Of a stretch of 25,016 bases of DNA, positions 16,590 to 24,305 are shown piece after piece. The translations under genes and the position numbers were made by a program. The DNA is from Desulfobacterales bacterium C00003106. Lineage in GTDB: Bacteria; Desulfobacterota; Desulfobacteria; Desulfobacterales; C00003106. Position 1 is the stretch's first letter; each line of letters begins with the position of its first letter. Below the pieces are notes generated by a model. The model did not search any database. It saw nothing but the letters and a program-made list of their open reading frames with translations, and was not told where the DNA came from. Where the stretch lies: NCBI GenBank assembly GCA_001751015.1, contig MAXM01000039.1:1-25016 (forward strand), read 5' to 3'.

Positions 16590-17426
16590 ATGGATAGGAT
16601 TGAAAGACTCGGTCTGATTGCAGGTGGCGGGCAATTTCCTCTTATTGTGGCAAAAGCTGCTGCGGAAAAAGGGATCAGTGTCTATGCAGTTGCCCATATT
16701 GACGAAACCGATCCCCGGTTAGCGTCTGTTGCAGATGAAATCGAGTGGATTCATCTCGGGCGCATGGGCCGCTTGATAAAATTCTTGAAGAAAAACAGGG
16801 TCCGCGATGCGGTAATGGCCGGAACAATAACAAAAACAAGGATGTTTACGAATGTCCGGCCGGATCTAAAGGCGCTTGCGGTTTTGGCTGCTATTGACCA
16901 CACAAGGGACGACAAGATTCTCAGGGCCTTTGCCGGTCTTCTCGAAAAGGAGGGGATTGAGGTCCGTTCCTCGACTTTCATGCTCCCGGAGCTTCTGGCG
17001 CCTGAGGGCTATTGGACCCGACGTCGACCTTCAGGGTCAGAGACGGCGGATGTGCGAATCGGGTGGAAACTGGCCAAAGAGATTGGAAGACTCGACATCG
17101 GTCAGTGTGTTGTGCTGCGTGATGGTTCTGTCCTGGCGGTGGAAGCGATTGACGGCACTGACGTTACTATCCGCAGGGGAGGTATGCTGGGGAATGGCAA
17201 GACCGTTGTGGTGAAGGTGAGCAAACCGGATCAGGATATGCGGTTTGATGTGCCTGCCCTTGGACCAAAGACCATTGAGACGATGCATGAAGTGGGAGCT
17301 TCCGTCCTCGTTGTTGAGGCCGGAGGAACAGTAGTCTTTGACCGCAAGGAAATGATCGGTCTTGCGGATAAATATGGCATAGCAATTTGCGCGTTGACGG
17401 ATAAGACAAAGGAATTATGGGATTGA
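16590..17426 (+). CDS. lpxI: UDP-2,3-diacylglucosamine pyrophosphatase LpxI
   Basis: Hydrolyses UDP-2,3-diacylglucosamine to lipid X and UMP, the fourth lipid A step, replacing the unrelated LpxH of enteric bacteria. The 278-aa protein shows the two-domain LpxI (DUF1009) layout: N-terminal LGLIAGGGQFPLIVAKAA with IHLGRMGRLIKFLK, and a C-terminal domain with GPKTIETMHEVGASVLVVEA and DMRFDVPALG. LpxI has no calcineurin-type metal motif, and none is seen here. It follows lpxA by 10 nt and precedes gyrA by 13 nt. LpxB, the next enzyme, is not in the window. Confidence 0.94.
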   Translation: MDRIERLGLIAGGGQFPLIVAKAAAEKGISVYAVAHIDETDPRLASVADEIEWIHLGRMGRLIKFLKKNRVRDAVMAGTITKTRMFTNVRPDLKALAVLAAIDHTRDDKILRAFAGLLEKEGIEVRSSTFMLPELLAPEGYWTRRRPSGSETADVRIGWKLAKEIGRLDIGQCVVLRDGSVLAVEAIDGTDVTIRRGGMLGNGKTVVVKVSKPDQDMRFDVPALGPKTIETMHEVGASVLVVEAGGTVVFDRKEMIGLADKYGIAICALTDKTKELWD

Positions 17427-17439
17427 GGAAAGGAGGGAT

Positions 17440-19866
17440 ATGACCCTGGCGGAAGAAAACTTCGAAGTCAGCATCGAAGAAGAAATGAAAAAGTCCTATA
17501 TGGACTATGCCATGAGCGTGATAATAGGACGCGCCCTGCCTGATGTAAGGGACGGCCTTAAGCCGGTTCATCGCCGTATCCTTTTTGCCATGAACGAGTT
17601 GAAAAACGATTGGAACAAGCCGTACAAGAAGTCCGCCCGTGTCGTGGGTGATGTTATCGGCAAGTACCATCCTCATGGCGACACCGCTGTGTATGATACG
17701 ATTGTGAGAATGGCTCAGACCTTTTCACTCAGATACCTGTTGGTGGACGGTCAGGGAAATTTCGGTTCGGTTGACGGCGATTCTCCTGCCGCCATGAGAT
17801 ATACCGAGGTGCGGATGTCGCGGATGGCCCACGAGTTGCTGGAAGATCTTGAGAAAGAGACCGTCGACTTTGTCCCGAATTATGATGGTTCCATGACAGA
17901 ACCCTCGGTCTTGCCGGCGAGAGTGCCCAACCTTATCATCAACGGTTCTACAGGAATTGCGGTAGGGATGGCGACCAACATTCCACCACACAACCTTGGG
18001 GAGATCATTGATGCGATTACAGCCCTGATTGACAATCCCGATATCTCAATAGATGGTTTGATGGAATATGTGCCGGGGCCGGATTTTCCGACATACGGTA
18101 TGCTTTATGGCGTGACCGGGGCCCGGCAGGCCTACATGACCGGGCGCGGAACTGTCAGGATTCGCGCCCGCGCCGTTGTGGAAACAGTAAAACGCACGGA
18201 CACGCAAAGTATCATTGTATCCGAGATCCCGTACCAGGTGAACAAGGCTAAGCTCATTGAAAAGATATCAGGATTAATCAAAGAGAAACGGATTGACGGG
18301 ATTCAGTACGTGCGTGATGAATCGGATCGAACCGGAATGCGGATCGTGATAGCGCTCAAGAAAGACCGGATCGGGATTGTAATCCTGAATCAATTATATA
18401 AGTTTACCCAGATGGAATCAACGTTCGGGATTATTCTCCTTGCTATTGTCAACGACCGGCCGGAACTTCTAAATCTAAAGGAAATCCTTGTACATTACGT
18501 TGAACACCGCAAAGAGATCGTCACGCGGAGGACCAGGCACGAACTGCGCAAGGCCGAAGCCCGTGCTCATATACTTGAGGGCCTCAAGATAGCCATAGAT
18601 CATCTCGATGATGTGGTTGCGATGATACGATCCTCAAAGACACCCAAGGTTGCGAAAGACCGGTTGATTGAACAATTCGAGTTGTCTGAAATACAGGCTC
18701 AGGCCATCCTGGATATGCGTCTCCAGAGATTGACGGGGATGGAGCGGGATAAAATCATTGCGGAATATAAAGAGGTTATTAAGTGCATCGCTCAGTATAA
18801 AGAGATCCTCTCCAGCGAGAGACTGGTCCTCGGCCTGATCAAGGAAGAATTGGCGGAGATGCGGACGGCCTACGGAGACAAGCGGCGTACCGAGATTGTT
18901 GAAACAACCGAAGAGATCGAGTTGGAAGACATGATAATAGAAGAGGATATGGTGGTCACCATATCCCATAGCGGTTACATCAAGCGAACCGCCATCAGTC
19001 TCTATGAAAGCCAGCATAGAGGCGGGAAAGGGCGAAAGGGGATGCTCTTTAAAGACGAAGATTTTGTGGAGCATCTTTTTGTCGCCTCTACACACGACAT
19101 GTTCCTCTTTTTTACCAACAGGGGACGCGTGTACTGGAACAAGGTCCATGAACTTCCCCATGCAGGACGGATGGCAAAGGGCAAAGCGATAGTTAATCTC
19201 CTTGCCTTGTCTGCGGGTGAAAAGCTGGCCACGGTTCTGGCAATACGCGATTTTGAACCAGGACACTTTATTGTCATGGCCACGAAAAACGGTTTGGTGA
19301 AAAAGACAGATGTTATGGCGTACAGTCATCCCAGAACAGGAGGGATCATTGCCATTAACCTCGTGGAAAATGACGAATTGATTGCGGCCCGAATCACGGA
19401 TGGAACTCAGAATATCTTTTTAGGATCGTGCCAGGGGAAGGCCATACGTTTTCATGAATCAAAGATCCGTTCTCAAGGGAGGGTTTCCAGAGGAGTTATT
19501 GGAATGCGTCTGTCTGAAGGGGACTGGATTGTAGGGATGGAGATCTTGAGTGATGATCAGACCCTTGTGACAGTTACGGAAAACGGATACGGCAAGCGAA
19601 CCGCCACCGATGAATACAGCCTTACGGGTCGTGGCTGCAAAGGGGTAATCAGCATAAAGACAACGGACAGAAACGGGCTGGTTGTGGCGCTTCTGTTGGT
19701 TGCGGATGAAGATGATCTCATGTTGATGACTGATCACGGACGTATCATAAGGATGCCTGTAAAGGATATTTCTATTATTGGCAGAAATACGCAAGGGGTG
19801 CGTCTGATCGGAATGAGTGAGGCCGAACGGGTGACAGGGGCGGCGAGGCTTGCAGAAAAGGAATAA
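17440..19866 (+). CDS. gyrA: DNA gyrase subunit A
   Basis: Cleaves and rejoins DNA in the A2B2 gyrase that introduces negative supercoils. The 808-aa protein has the winged-helix/tower domain with catalytic Tyr121 in AAMRYTEVRM, a coiled-coil segment near 375-460, and six beta-pinwheel blades after about 500. The quinolone region is HPHGDTAVYDTIVRMAQ with Thr82 and Asp86 (Ser83 and Asp87 in E. coli). The GyrA box reads QHRGGKG (525-531) instead of the canonical QRRGGKG, which still points to gyrase rather than ParC. The acidic C-terminal tail of E. coli is missing. A strong AAAGGAGG sits right before ATG 17440. Its unusual place between lpxI and gpsA suggests co-transcription with lipid genes. 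Confidence 0.97.
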   Translation: MTLAEENFEVSIEEEMKKSYMDYAMSVIIGRALPDVRDGLKPVHRRILFAMNELKNDWNKPYKKSARVVGDVIGKYHPHGDTAVYDTIVRMAQTFSLRYLLVDGQGNFGSVDGDSPAAMRYTEVRMSRMAHELLEDLEKETVDFVPNYDGSMTEPSVLPARVPNLIINGSTGIAVGMATNIPPHNLGEIIDAITALIDNPDISIDGLMEYVPGPDFPTYGMLYGVTGARQAYMTGRGTVRIRARAVVETVKRTDTQSIIVSEIPYQVNKAKLIEKISGLIKEKRIDGIQYVRDESDRTGMRIVIALKKDRIGIVILNQLYKFTQMESTFGIILLAIVNDRPELLNLKEILVHYVEHRKEIVTRRTRHELRKAEARAHILEGLKIAIDHLDDVVAMIRSSKTPKVAKDRLIEQFELSEIQAQAILDMRLQRLTGMERDKIIAEYKEVIKCIAQYKEILSSERLVLGLIKEELAEMRTAYGDKRRTEIVETTEEIELEDMIIEEDMVVTISHSGYIKRTAISLYESQHRGGKGRKGMLFKDEDFVEHLFVASTHDMFLFFTNRGRVYWNKVHELPHAGRMAKGKAIVNLLALSAGEKLATVLAIRDFEPGHFIVMATKNGLVKKTDVMAYSHPRTGGIIAINLVENDELIAARITDGTQNIFLGSCQGKAIRFHESKIRSQGRVSRGVIGMRLSEGDWIVGMEILSDDQTLVTVTENGYGKRTATDEYSLTGRGCKGVISIKTTDRNGLVVALLLVADEDDLMLMTDHGRIIRMPVKDISIIGRNTQGVRLIGMSEAERVTGAARLAEKE

Positions 19867-19879
19867 GGGGGCGAATACG

Positions 19880-20887
19880 TTGCATATAGCAGTTGTTGGA
19901 GCAGGAAGCTGGGGAACTGCGTTGGCTCACCTGTTGGGAGAAAAAGGGTATTCGGTTGACTGGTGGGTATACGAAAAGGATGTCTGTGAAGAAATCCTTG
20001 CAAAAAGAGAAAATTCGGTGTTTTTGCCGGGTCTCCGGCTTCCCGATAACGTACACCCCTGCAATGATCTTGCCGGCGTAGTTTCGAACAAGGAGATCGT
20101 TCTGATAGTTGTTCCTTCGCACGTCTTCAGGTCGGTGGCGGATGCCATGACTCCCCATCTTCGGGACAAGGCTGTCATTGTTGTCGCCACAAAGGGTATA
20201 GAGAACGAAACCTTTAAGACCATGACAGGCGTGTTGAAAGAGATCCTGCCTTCTTCATATCACGACAGACTGGCAGTACTTTCCGGTCCGAGTTTTGCCA
20301 AAGAAGTCGCGAAGAATATCCCGACCGCTGTTACCGTTGCTTGCGACAATCCTGATGTGGCTCAACAGGTCCAGGATGTCTTTGCTACCGAGTTTTTCAG
20401 AGTCTATACGAGCACGGACGTTACAGGTGTTGAATTGGGGGCGGCCGCCAAGAACGTAATGGCGATTGCGGCAGGGGTCTCAGACGGATTGGGATTAGGG
20501 CATAACACGAGAGCGGCCCTGATCACGAGAGGGCTTACGGAAATCAGGCGATTGGGATTAAAGCTTGGCGCAAATCCTCGGACATTCACAGGTTTGGCCG
20601 GAATGGGAGACCTGGTGTTGACCTGCACCGGTGACCTGAGTCGTAATCGAACCGTGGGCATGAAGCTTGGGCGCGGCATGAAACTGGCGGACATCCTTGC
20701 AGATATGCGAATGGTTGCCGAAGGCGTCAAGACAACCAAGTCGCTTTACAACATGTCACGGAAACTGGGCGTGGAGATGCCGATTGTGGAGCAGACCTAT
20801 GGCATGCTATACGAGGATGTTGATCCGGAACGGGCTCTCAAGACCCTCATGAGTCGAAGCCTCAGAGATGAACTTGATAATCAGTGA
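19880..20887 (+). CDS. gpsA: NAD(P)H-dependent glycerol-3-phosphate dehydrogenase
   Basis: Reduces dihydroxyacetone phosphate to sn-glycerol-3-phosphate, the backbone for phospholipids, in the cytoplasm. From TTG 19880 the 335-aa protein starts (M)HIAVVGAGSWGTALA, placing the dinucleotide-binding GAGSWG at residues 7-12 exactly as in the family. The catalytic lysine is Lys191 in ELGAAAKNVMAIAAG, and GLAGMGDLVLTCTG is the C-terminal signature. AAGGGGG lies 8 nt before the TTG. An in-frame TTG at 19850 would overlap gyrA and add ten residues of no family character. No ATG is available near the start, so a non-canonical start codon is needed. The end overlaps the next ORF by 20 nt. Confidence 0.95.
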   Translation: MHIAVVGAGSWGTALAHLLGEKGYSVDWWVYEKDVCEEILAKRENSVFLPGLRLPDNVHPCNDLAGVVSNKEIVLIVVPSHVFRSVADAMTPHLRDKAVIVVATKGIENETFKTMTGVLKEILPSSYHDRLAVLSGPSFAKEVAKNIPTAVTVACDNPDVAQQVQDVFATEFFRVYTSTDVTGVELGAAAKNVMAIAAGVSDGLGLGHNTRAALITRGLTEIRRLGLKLGANPRTFTGLAGMGDLVLTCTGDLSRNRTVGMKLGRGMKLADILADMRMVAEGVKTTKSLYNMSRKLGVEMPIVEQTYGMLYEDVDPERALKTLMSRSLRDELDNQ

Positions 20888-21161
20888 AAAAGAAGCAAAA
20901 GAGGCCCCTCCCTCATGTCTCGGGAATCTTGATATCGTATTCCCGGTTGATGAGAACGGACTTCGCAGGATTTGTGAGAATTGTTTTTCCTGTGCTCATG
21001 TCAGGACCTGTTTGCAGGAAGCCATGGAGAGTGAGGCGGGGCTTAGATTCAAGGAAGAGAGGATAGACCAGGCATACAGGCATGGGTTGATCAACGCTTT
21101 TCAAAGGTGGTCTGAAAAAAAGCACTTGCAAAGAAGCATAAATGGAAAAAAGGGGAAATAG
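20868..21161 (+). CDS. Small Cys-rich protein of unknown function, 97 aa
   Basis: I do not recognise a family. The protein has a cysteine cluster Cys36-x2-Cys39-x2-Cys42-x5-Cys48 (CENCFSCAHVRTC) plus Cys17, which could bind zinc or an iron-sulfur cluster; this is inference from spacing only. After the cluster it is helical and charged, ending in a Lys-rich tail. It begins inside the last 20 nt of gpsA with only a weak SD, so translation would be coupled to gpsA. It is the last gene of the series; the rpsU promoter begins 15 nt after its stop. No signal peptide. Another short frame overlaps, but the Cys spacing and gpsA overlap favour this one. Confidence 0.6.
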   Translation: MNLIISEKEAKEAPPSCLGNLDIVFPVDENGLRRICENCFSCAHVRTCLQEAMESEAGLRFKEERIDQAYRHGLINAFQRWSEKKHLQRSINGKKGK

Positions 21162-21176
21162 ACCTCTCCATGTGAT

Positions 21177-21203
21177 TTGACATTCAGAGGGGCCTATGAT
21201 AAT
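21177..21203 (+). promoter_or_regulatory. Promoter of rpsU
   Basis: A perfect -35 box TTGACA (21177-21182) and a -10 GATAAT (21198-21203, 5 of 6) are separated by 15 nt. Transcription from about 21210 would give a leader of roughly 190 nt before rpsU. Confidence 0.6.
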
Positions 21204-21212
21204 TTTAAATAT

Positions 21213-21237
21213 AGGAATCTTCTCTCGTCTGATTCCT
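21213..21237 (+). promoter_or_regulatory. Hairpin at the 5' end of the rpsU leader
   Basis: AGGAATC (21213-21219) and GATTCCT (21231-21237) form a perfect 7-bp stem with an 11-nt loop right at the predicted 5' end of the rpsU transcript. It may stabilise the mRNA or take part in leader control. No terminator-type T tract follows. Confidence 0.4.
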
Positions 21238-21398
21238 GTGCCAGGTTTATCTGCTTGACGCAGGACCAAGGAAAAAGAAGGAAAAAGGCGACGGATTGGT
21301 TTTTGATTGAAATAACAATACGGGCTGTTGGCGGGTGTGACCGCTAGGGGTCTTGATTGGACAAGAAGGGGGCGAGGAGTTTGAAGGATTTTCACGAC

Positions 21399-21587
21399 TT
21401 GGCAGTCAGGGTCATCGGCAATGATGTCGAAAAGGCCATGAAAATATTGAAAAAGAAAATCCAGAATGACGGTCTTTTTCGAAGACTGAAGTTGAAAAAG
21501 AGTTACGAAAAACCGAGCGAATGCAAGCGTCGAAAGCGACGTGAGGCTTTGAGAAGACACAGGATTGCAGCAAACAGGGGGAGATAG
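21399..21587 (+). CDS. rpsU: 30S ribosomal protein S21
   Basis: Small basic protein of the 30S subunit platform, which helps initiation on structured mRNA. From TTG 21399 the 62-aa product reads (M)AVRVIGNDVEKAMKILKKK, with the family segment SYEKPSECKRRKRREALRR in the C-terminal half. AAGGA (21384-21388) lies 10 nt before this TTG. In-frame TTG codons at 21357 and 21381 would extend it by 14 or 6 residues; 21381 has AAGGGGG 8 nt upstream, so the start is not certain. No ATG is suitable. It stands alone with its own promoter, leader and terminator, not next to dnaG-rpoD as in enteric bacteria. Confidence 0.88.
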   Translation: MAVRVIGNDVEKAMKILKKKIQNDGLFRRLKLKKSYEKPSECKRRKRREALRRHRIAANRGR

Positions 21588-21594
21588 AAACGGT

Positions 21595-21615
21595 CGGATC
21601 CGGTTCTTTGATCCG
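21595..21615 (+). repeat. Inverted repeat just after rpsU
   Basis: CGGATC (21595-21600) and GATCCG (21610-21615) form a 6-bp stem with a 9-nt loop, 7 nt after the rpsU stop. It lacks a T tract and may protect the mRNA 3' end together with the terminator that follows. Confidence 0.4.
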
Positions 21616-21628
21616 CTTGCCAAAACCC

Positions 21629-21678
21629 AAGACCCGATAAGATAGCTGAAGACCTATTTTGTCGGGTCTTTTCTCTTT
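21629..21678 (+). terminator. Rho-independent terminator of rpsU
   Basis: AAGACCCGA (21629-21637) pairs perfectly with TCGGGTCTT (21662-21670), and the 3' arm runs into a pyrimidine tail TTTTCTCTTT (21669-21678). The loop is long (24 nt) but the 9-bp GC-containing stem and tail fit an intrinsic terminator 41 nt after the rpsU stop. Confidence 0.7.
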
Positions 21679-21762
21679 CAGGCTATAGACTTGAGTCTTC
21701 AAATCTCGGTGGAAGCCATGTCTTGGTATATTCACGGCGCCAGGCAGGACGTGGGTGTCTGA

Positions 21763-21792
21763 TTGTCAAAGACTGTTTTTCAAACCTAAAGT
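21763..21792 (+). promoter_or_regulatory. Possible promoter of the DUF2520/HD-GYP pair
   Basis: TTGTCA (21763-21768, 5 of 6 to the -35 box) and TAAAGT (21787-21792, 4 of 6) are spaced by 18 nt, about 37 nt before the gene start and downstream of the rpsU terminator. Confidence 0.4.
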
Positions 21793-21829
21793 AAGCGGTT
21801 CTATGTTCAGGTTCTTGGTGAAGAGTTAA

Positions 21830-22702
21830 ATGAAGCGAGCGATTGCAATTGTAGGGTGCGGCACAATAGGCACGACCTTGGGAAGGCTTTTTGCTGAAGC
21901 CGGATATCCGATTGCTGGTGTTGCAAGCCGCAGGATCGAATCAGCTCGGACTGCGGCTGAATTCATCGGAACATCTAACTATTCGGACAACTCCGCACAG
22001 ATTACGCTTGATGCGGATATTGTGTTTATTACAACAACGGATATTTGCATAGAACCTGTATGCGATGAAATCGCACAAAATCGCGCGTTCAAAAAAGGGG
22101 CGTTTGTGTTTCACTGCAGCGGGGCGCTTCCTTCCGGGATACTGAGGTCTGCCAGGCATTGCGGGGCATACACAGGTTCCATCCATCCATTGCAAAGCGT
22201 TGCGTCAGTGAAAGAGGCGCTTTGCACAATCGCAGGATGCACATGTGTTTTTGAAGGAGAGCCTGAAGTCCTGTTGACGGCCCGTGAACTGGTCAGGGAT
22301 ATTGGCGCTGATTTTATGCAGATTGGTGAGCGGGACAAGCCGTTATATCATGCGGCTGCTGTGGTTGCCTCCAACTATCTGGTTACTCTCGTCAGCGTTG
22401 CAACGGAATTGAATGAGATAATCGGTATTTCAGGAAGGTCTTCCGCAAAAGGTCTCTTGTGCTTGATCCGGGGAACCCTTGACAATCTGGAGAAACTCGG
22501 GATATCCGATGCATTGACAGGACCGATTGCTCGTGGTGATATCGGCACTATTGCTTCACACATTGATGCGATCAAGAGACGTGCTCCTCACTTGCTGTCT
22601 CTGTACAAGGCGCTTGGAGAGATGACCGTCTCGATTGCCGGGGCAAACGGAAAGCTTGACACAGACACCATAGAGGGTATGCAAACGCTTCTTGCCGCAT
22701 GA
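21830..22702 (+). CDS. Rossmann-fold DUF2520 protein (ProC/F420-oxidoreductase-like)
   Basis: A 290-aa cytoplasmic protein of two parts. The N-terminal Rossmann domain carries a dinucleotide loop, IVGCGTIGTTLGRLF (residues 9-14 GCGTIG), and resembles pyrroline-5-carboxylate reductase and F420:NADP oxidoreductase. The helical C-terminal part is DUF2520, recognised from HCSGALPSGIL (95-105), GSIHPLQSVA (116-125) and YHAAAVVASNYL (173-184). The substrate is unknown to me; NAD(P) binding is inferred from the loop. GAAGAG precedes ATG 21830. Its TGA overlaps the ATG of the response regulator by 4 nt, so the two are translationally coupled. The name is a family assignment, not a reaction. Confidence 0.85.
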   Translation: MKRAIAIVGCGTIGTTLGRLFAEAGYPIAGVASRRIESARTAAEFIGTSNYSDNSAQITLDADIVFITTTDICIEPVCDEIAQNRAFKKGAFVFHCSGALPSGILRSARHCGAYTGSIHPLQSVASVKEALCTIAGCTCVFEGEPEVLLTARELVRDIGADFMQIGERDKPLYHAAAVVASNYLVTLVSVATELNEIIGISGRSSAKGLLCLIRGTLDNLEKLGISDALTGPIARGDIGTIASHIDAIKRRAPHLLSLYKALGEMTVSIAGANGKLDTDTIEGMQTLLAA

Positions 22703-24228
22703 AAAAGAAATGGAACATACTGGTTGCAGACGACGAAGCTGAAGTGAGGACGAGTCTTAAGGAGTCTCTCGAAGAGATAATAGCCTGCACGGTTCATACC
22801 GCGAGTGACGGGATCGAGGCCTTCGATAGAGTACGTTCCGTTCCGCTGGACTGTTGCTTTGTGGATCTCCGGATGCCTCGTCTTGATGGCTTACAGTTGA
22901 CTGAAAAGATTAGGGAATACGACAATACGGTCCCTGTTGTTATTATAACAGGCTATGCCTCATTAGACGTCGCCATTGACACAATGAGGAGAGGGGCGTC
23001 GGATTTTCTGATCAAGCCGTTCAGCCTGAAGGATGTCATGGTCAGTTTCAAGAAAGTGACCAGGGAGCGGGCGTTATTGATAGAAAATGTTTTCCTGAAG
23101 CAGGAGGTTGAAAAGAAAAAGGATATTGAAAGGTTAAACGTCGAGCTTGGACACAAGATACGGGAGGTGACTCAGTTTAAAGATGTGATGCAGCAGTTCT
23201 TGAGCGTCCGTTCGAACGAAGAGCTTTATCGACGTATTTTGGATATGTCGGCGAAGATTACGGCATCCGGTATGGTTTCACTCAGGGTGCTTGATAAGGA
23301 AAAAGACGAATTGGAGATGTTCGCCGCGATCCCGTCCAAAGAAGAATGGGCAAAAAAGATTCCCATTGACCTTGACAGATGGATTGCCGACAAGGTGACA
23401 AAAGAGGGTGTTATCCTGTCGACCAAAGAGATCAGCGTTCCTTCGGAGATTGCCAACCTGTTTGCAGGAGATAAGGAACCACCCTTTCTTGTTTCAATTC
23501 CGTTGAAGATCAAGGATAAGGTCGTTGGAGTATTGAATTGCGCTGAAAAGAAGGACCGCGGTTCTTATTCTGACAATGATTTGCGTCTGCTTGATTTCCT
23601 GTCAAGAAAGGCCTCGCTGACAATAGAAAATCTGGGTCTTTACGAAAGTCTGTCTCAACATTTCTTTTCCACCCTGTATGCGCTTGTGGAAACGATTGAA
23701 GCACGCGATCCTTACACATGTGAGCATTCAAGGAGGGTAACCGATCTTTCAATAGAGATCGCCAGGGCCATGCGATGTTCTGATAACGAAGTGGAAATTC
23801 TGGGTTTTGCGGGATATCTTCATGATATAGGAAAGATCGGTATTCGGGACAACATATTGCTGAAGCGTTCCCATTTGACTGACGAGGAATACGATATCAT
23901 CAAACTCCATCCGGTGATAGGATCAGCTATCATTGGACATGTCGGCTCCATGCACACAGGACAGGCCATCATTCGTCATCACCACGAGCGGTGGGACGGA
24001 AAGGGTTATCCGGATGGCTTAAAGGGGGAAAGCATCCCCTTGCTTTCGCGTATAATGTCTGTTGCAGACGCCTTTGACGCCATGACATCCGACCGGCCTT
24101 ACCGGAATGGCAGCCCGGGACAAGAGGCAATTGCAAGGATTAAACAAAACGCAGGCAAGCAATTTGACAGGAACGTAGTTGACGCCTTTGAACTGGTCTT
24201 GAAGGAGATGCCTGGCGAGCCGGGTTGA
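22699..24228 (+). CDS. Response regulator with GAF and HD-GYP domains
   Basis: A 509-aa cytoplasmic signalling protein. Residues 5-125 form a receiver domain with acidic pocket Asp11/Asp12, phospho-acceptor Asp56 (FVDLRMP), Thr84 and Lys106. A coiled-coil linker (about 125-165) leads to a GAF domain (about 165-315; VSIPLKIKDKVVGVLN). The output domain (about 320-505) is a c-di-GMP phosphodiesterase of HD-GYP type with all core motifs: His343 (CEHSRR), HD at 375-376 (HDIGK), His404 (LHP) and HHERWDGKGYPDG, with GYP at 436-438. All catalytic residues seem intact, so c-di-GMP hydrolysis controlled by phosphorylation and by a GAF ligand is expected. No histidine kinase is next to it; it is coupled by ATGA to the DUF2520 gene. 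Confidence 0.94.
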   Translation: MKKKWNILVADDEAEVRTSLKESLEEIIACTVHTASDGIEAFDRVRSVPLDCCFVDLRMPRLDGLQLTEKIREYDNTVPVVIITGYASLDVAIDTMRRGASDFLIKPFSLKDVMVSFKKVTRERALLIENVFLKQEVEKKKDIERLNVELGHKIREVTQFKDVMQQFLSVRSNEELYRRILDMSAKITASGMVSLRVLDKEKDELEMFAAIPSKEEWAKKIPIDLDRWIADKVTKEGVILSTKEISVPSEIANLFAGDKEPPFLVSIPLKIKDKVVGVLNCAEKKDRGSYSDNDLRLLDFLSRKASLTIENLGLYESLSQHFFSTLYALVETIEARDPYTCEHSRRVTDLSIEIARAMRCSDNEVEILGFAGYLHDIGKIGIRDNILLKRSHLTDEEYDIIKLHPVIGSAIIGHVGSMHTGQAIIRHHHERWDGKGYPDGLKGESIPLLSRIMSVADAFDAMTSDRPYRNGSPGQEAIARIKQNAGKQFDRNVVDAFELVLKEMPGEPG

Positions 24229-24270
24229 AGCGTCAGGACCGGTGAAAAAGCGCAATTCCATGTTTTATGC

Positions 24271-24299
24271 TTGAAAAATAGTCTTCATTTGCCTATAGT
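24271..24299 (+). promoter_or_regulatory. Promoter of the SRP RNA gene
   Basis: TTGAAA (24271-24276, 5 of 6) and TATAGT (24294-24299, 5 of 6) are spaced by exactly 17 nt. The predicted start, about 24306, coincides with the 5' edge of the closing helix of the SRP RNA. Confidence 0.75.
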
Positions 24300-24305
24300 A
24301 TATAT

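Noticed and set aside
20913..21623. Minus-strand ORF of 236 codons
   Set aside because: Lies opposite the Cys-rich ORF and rpsU, crosses the rpsU promoter, and has no recognisable domain.
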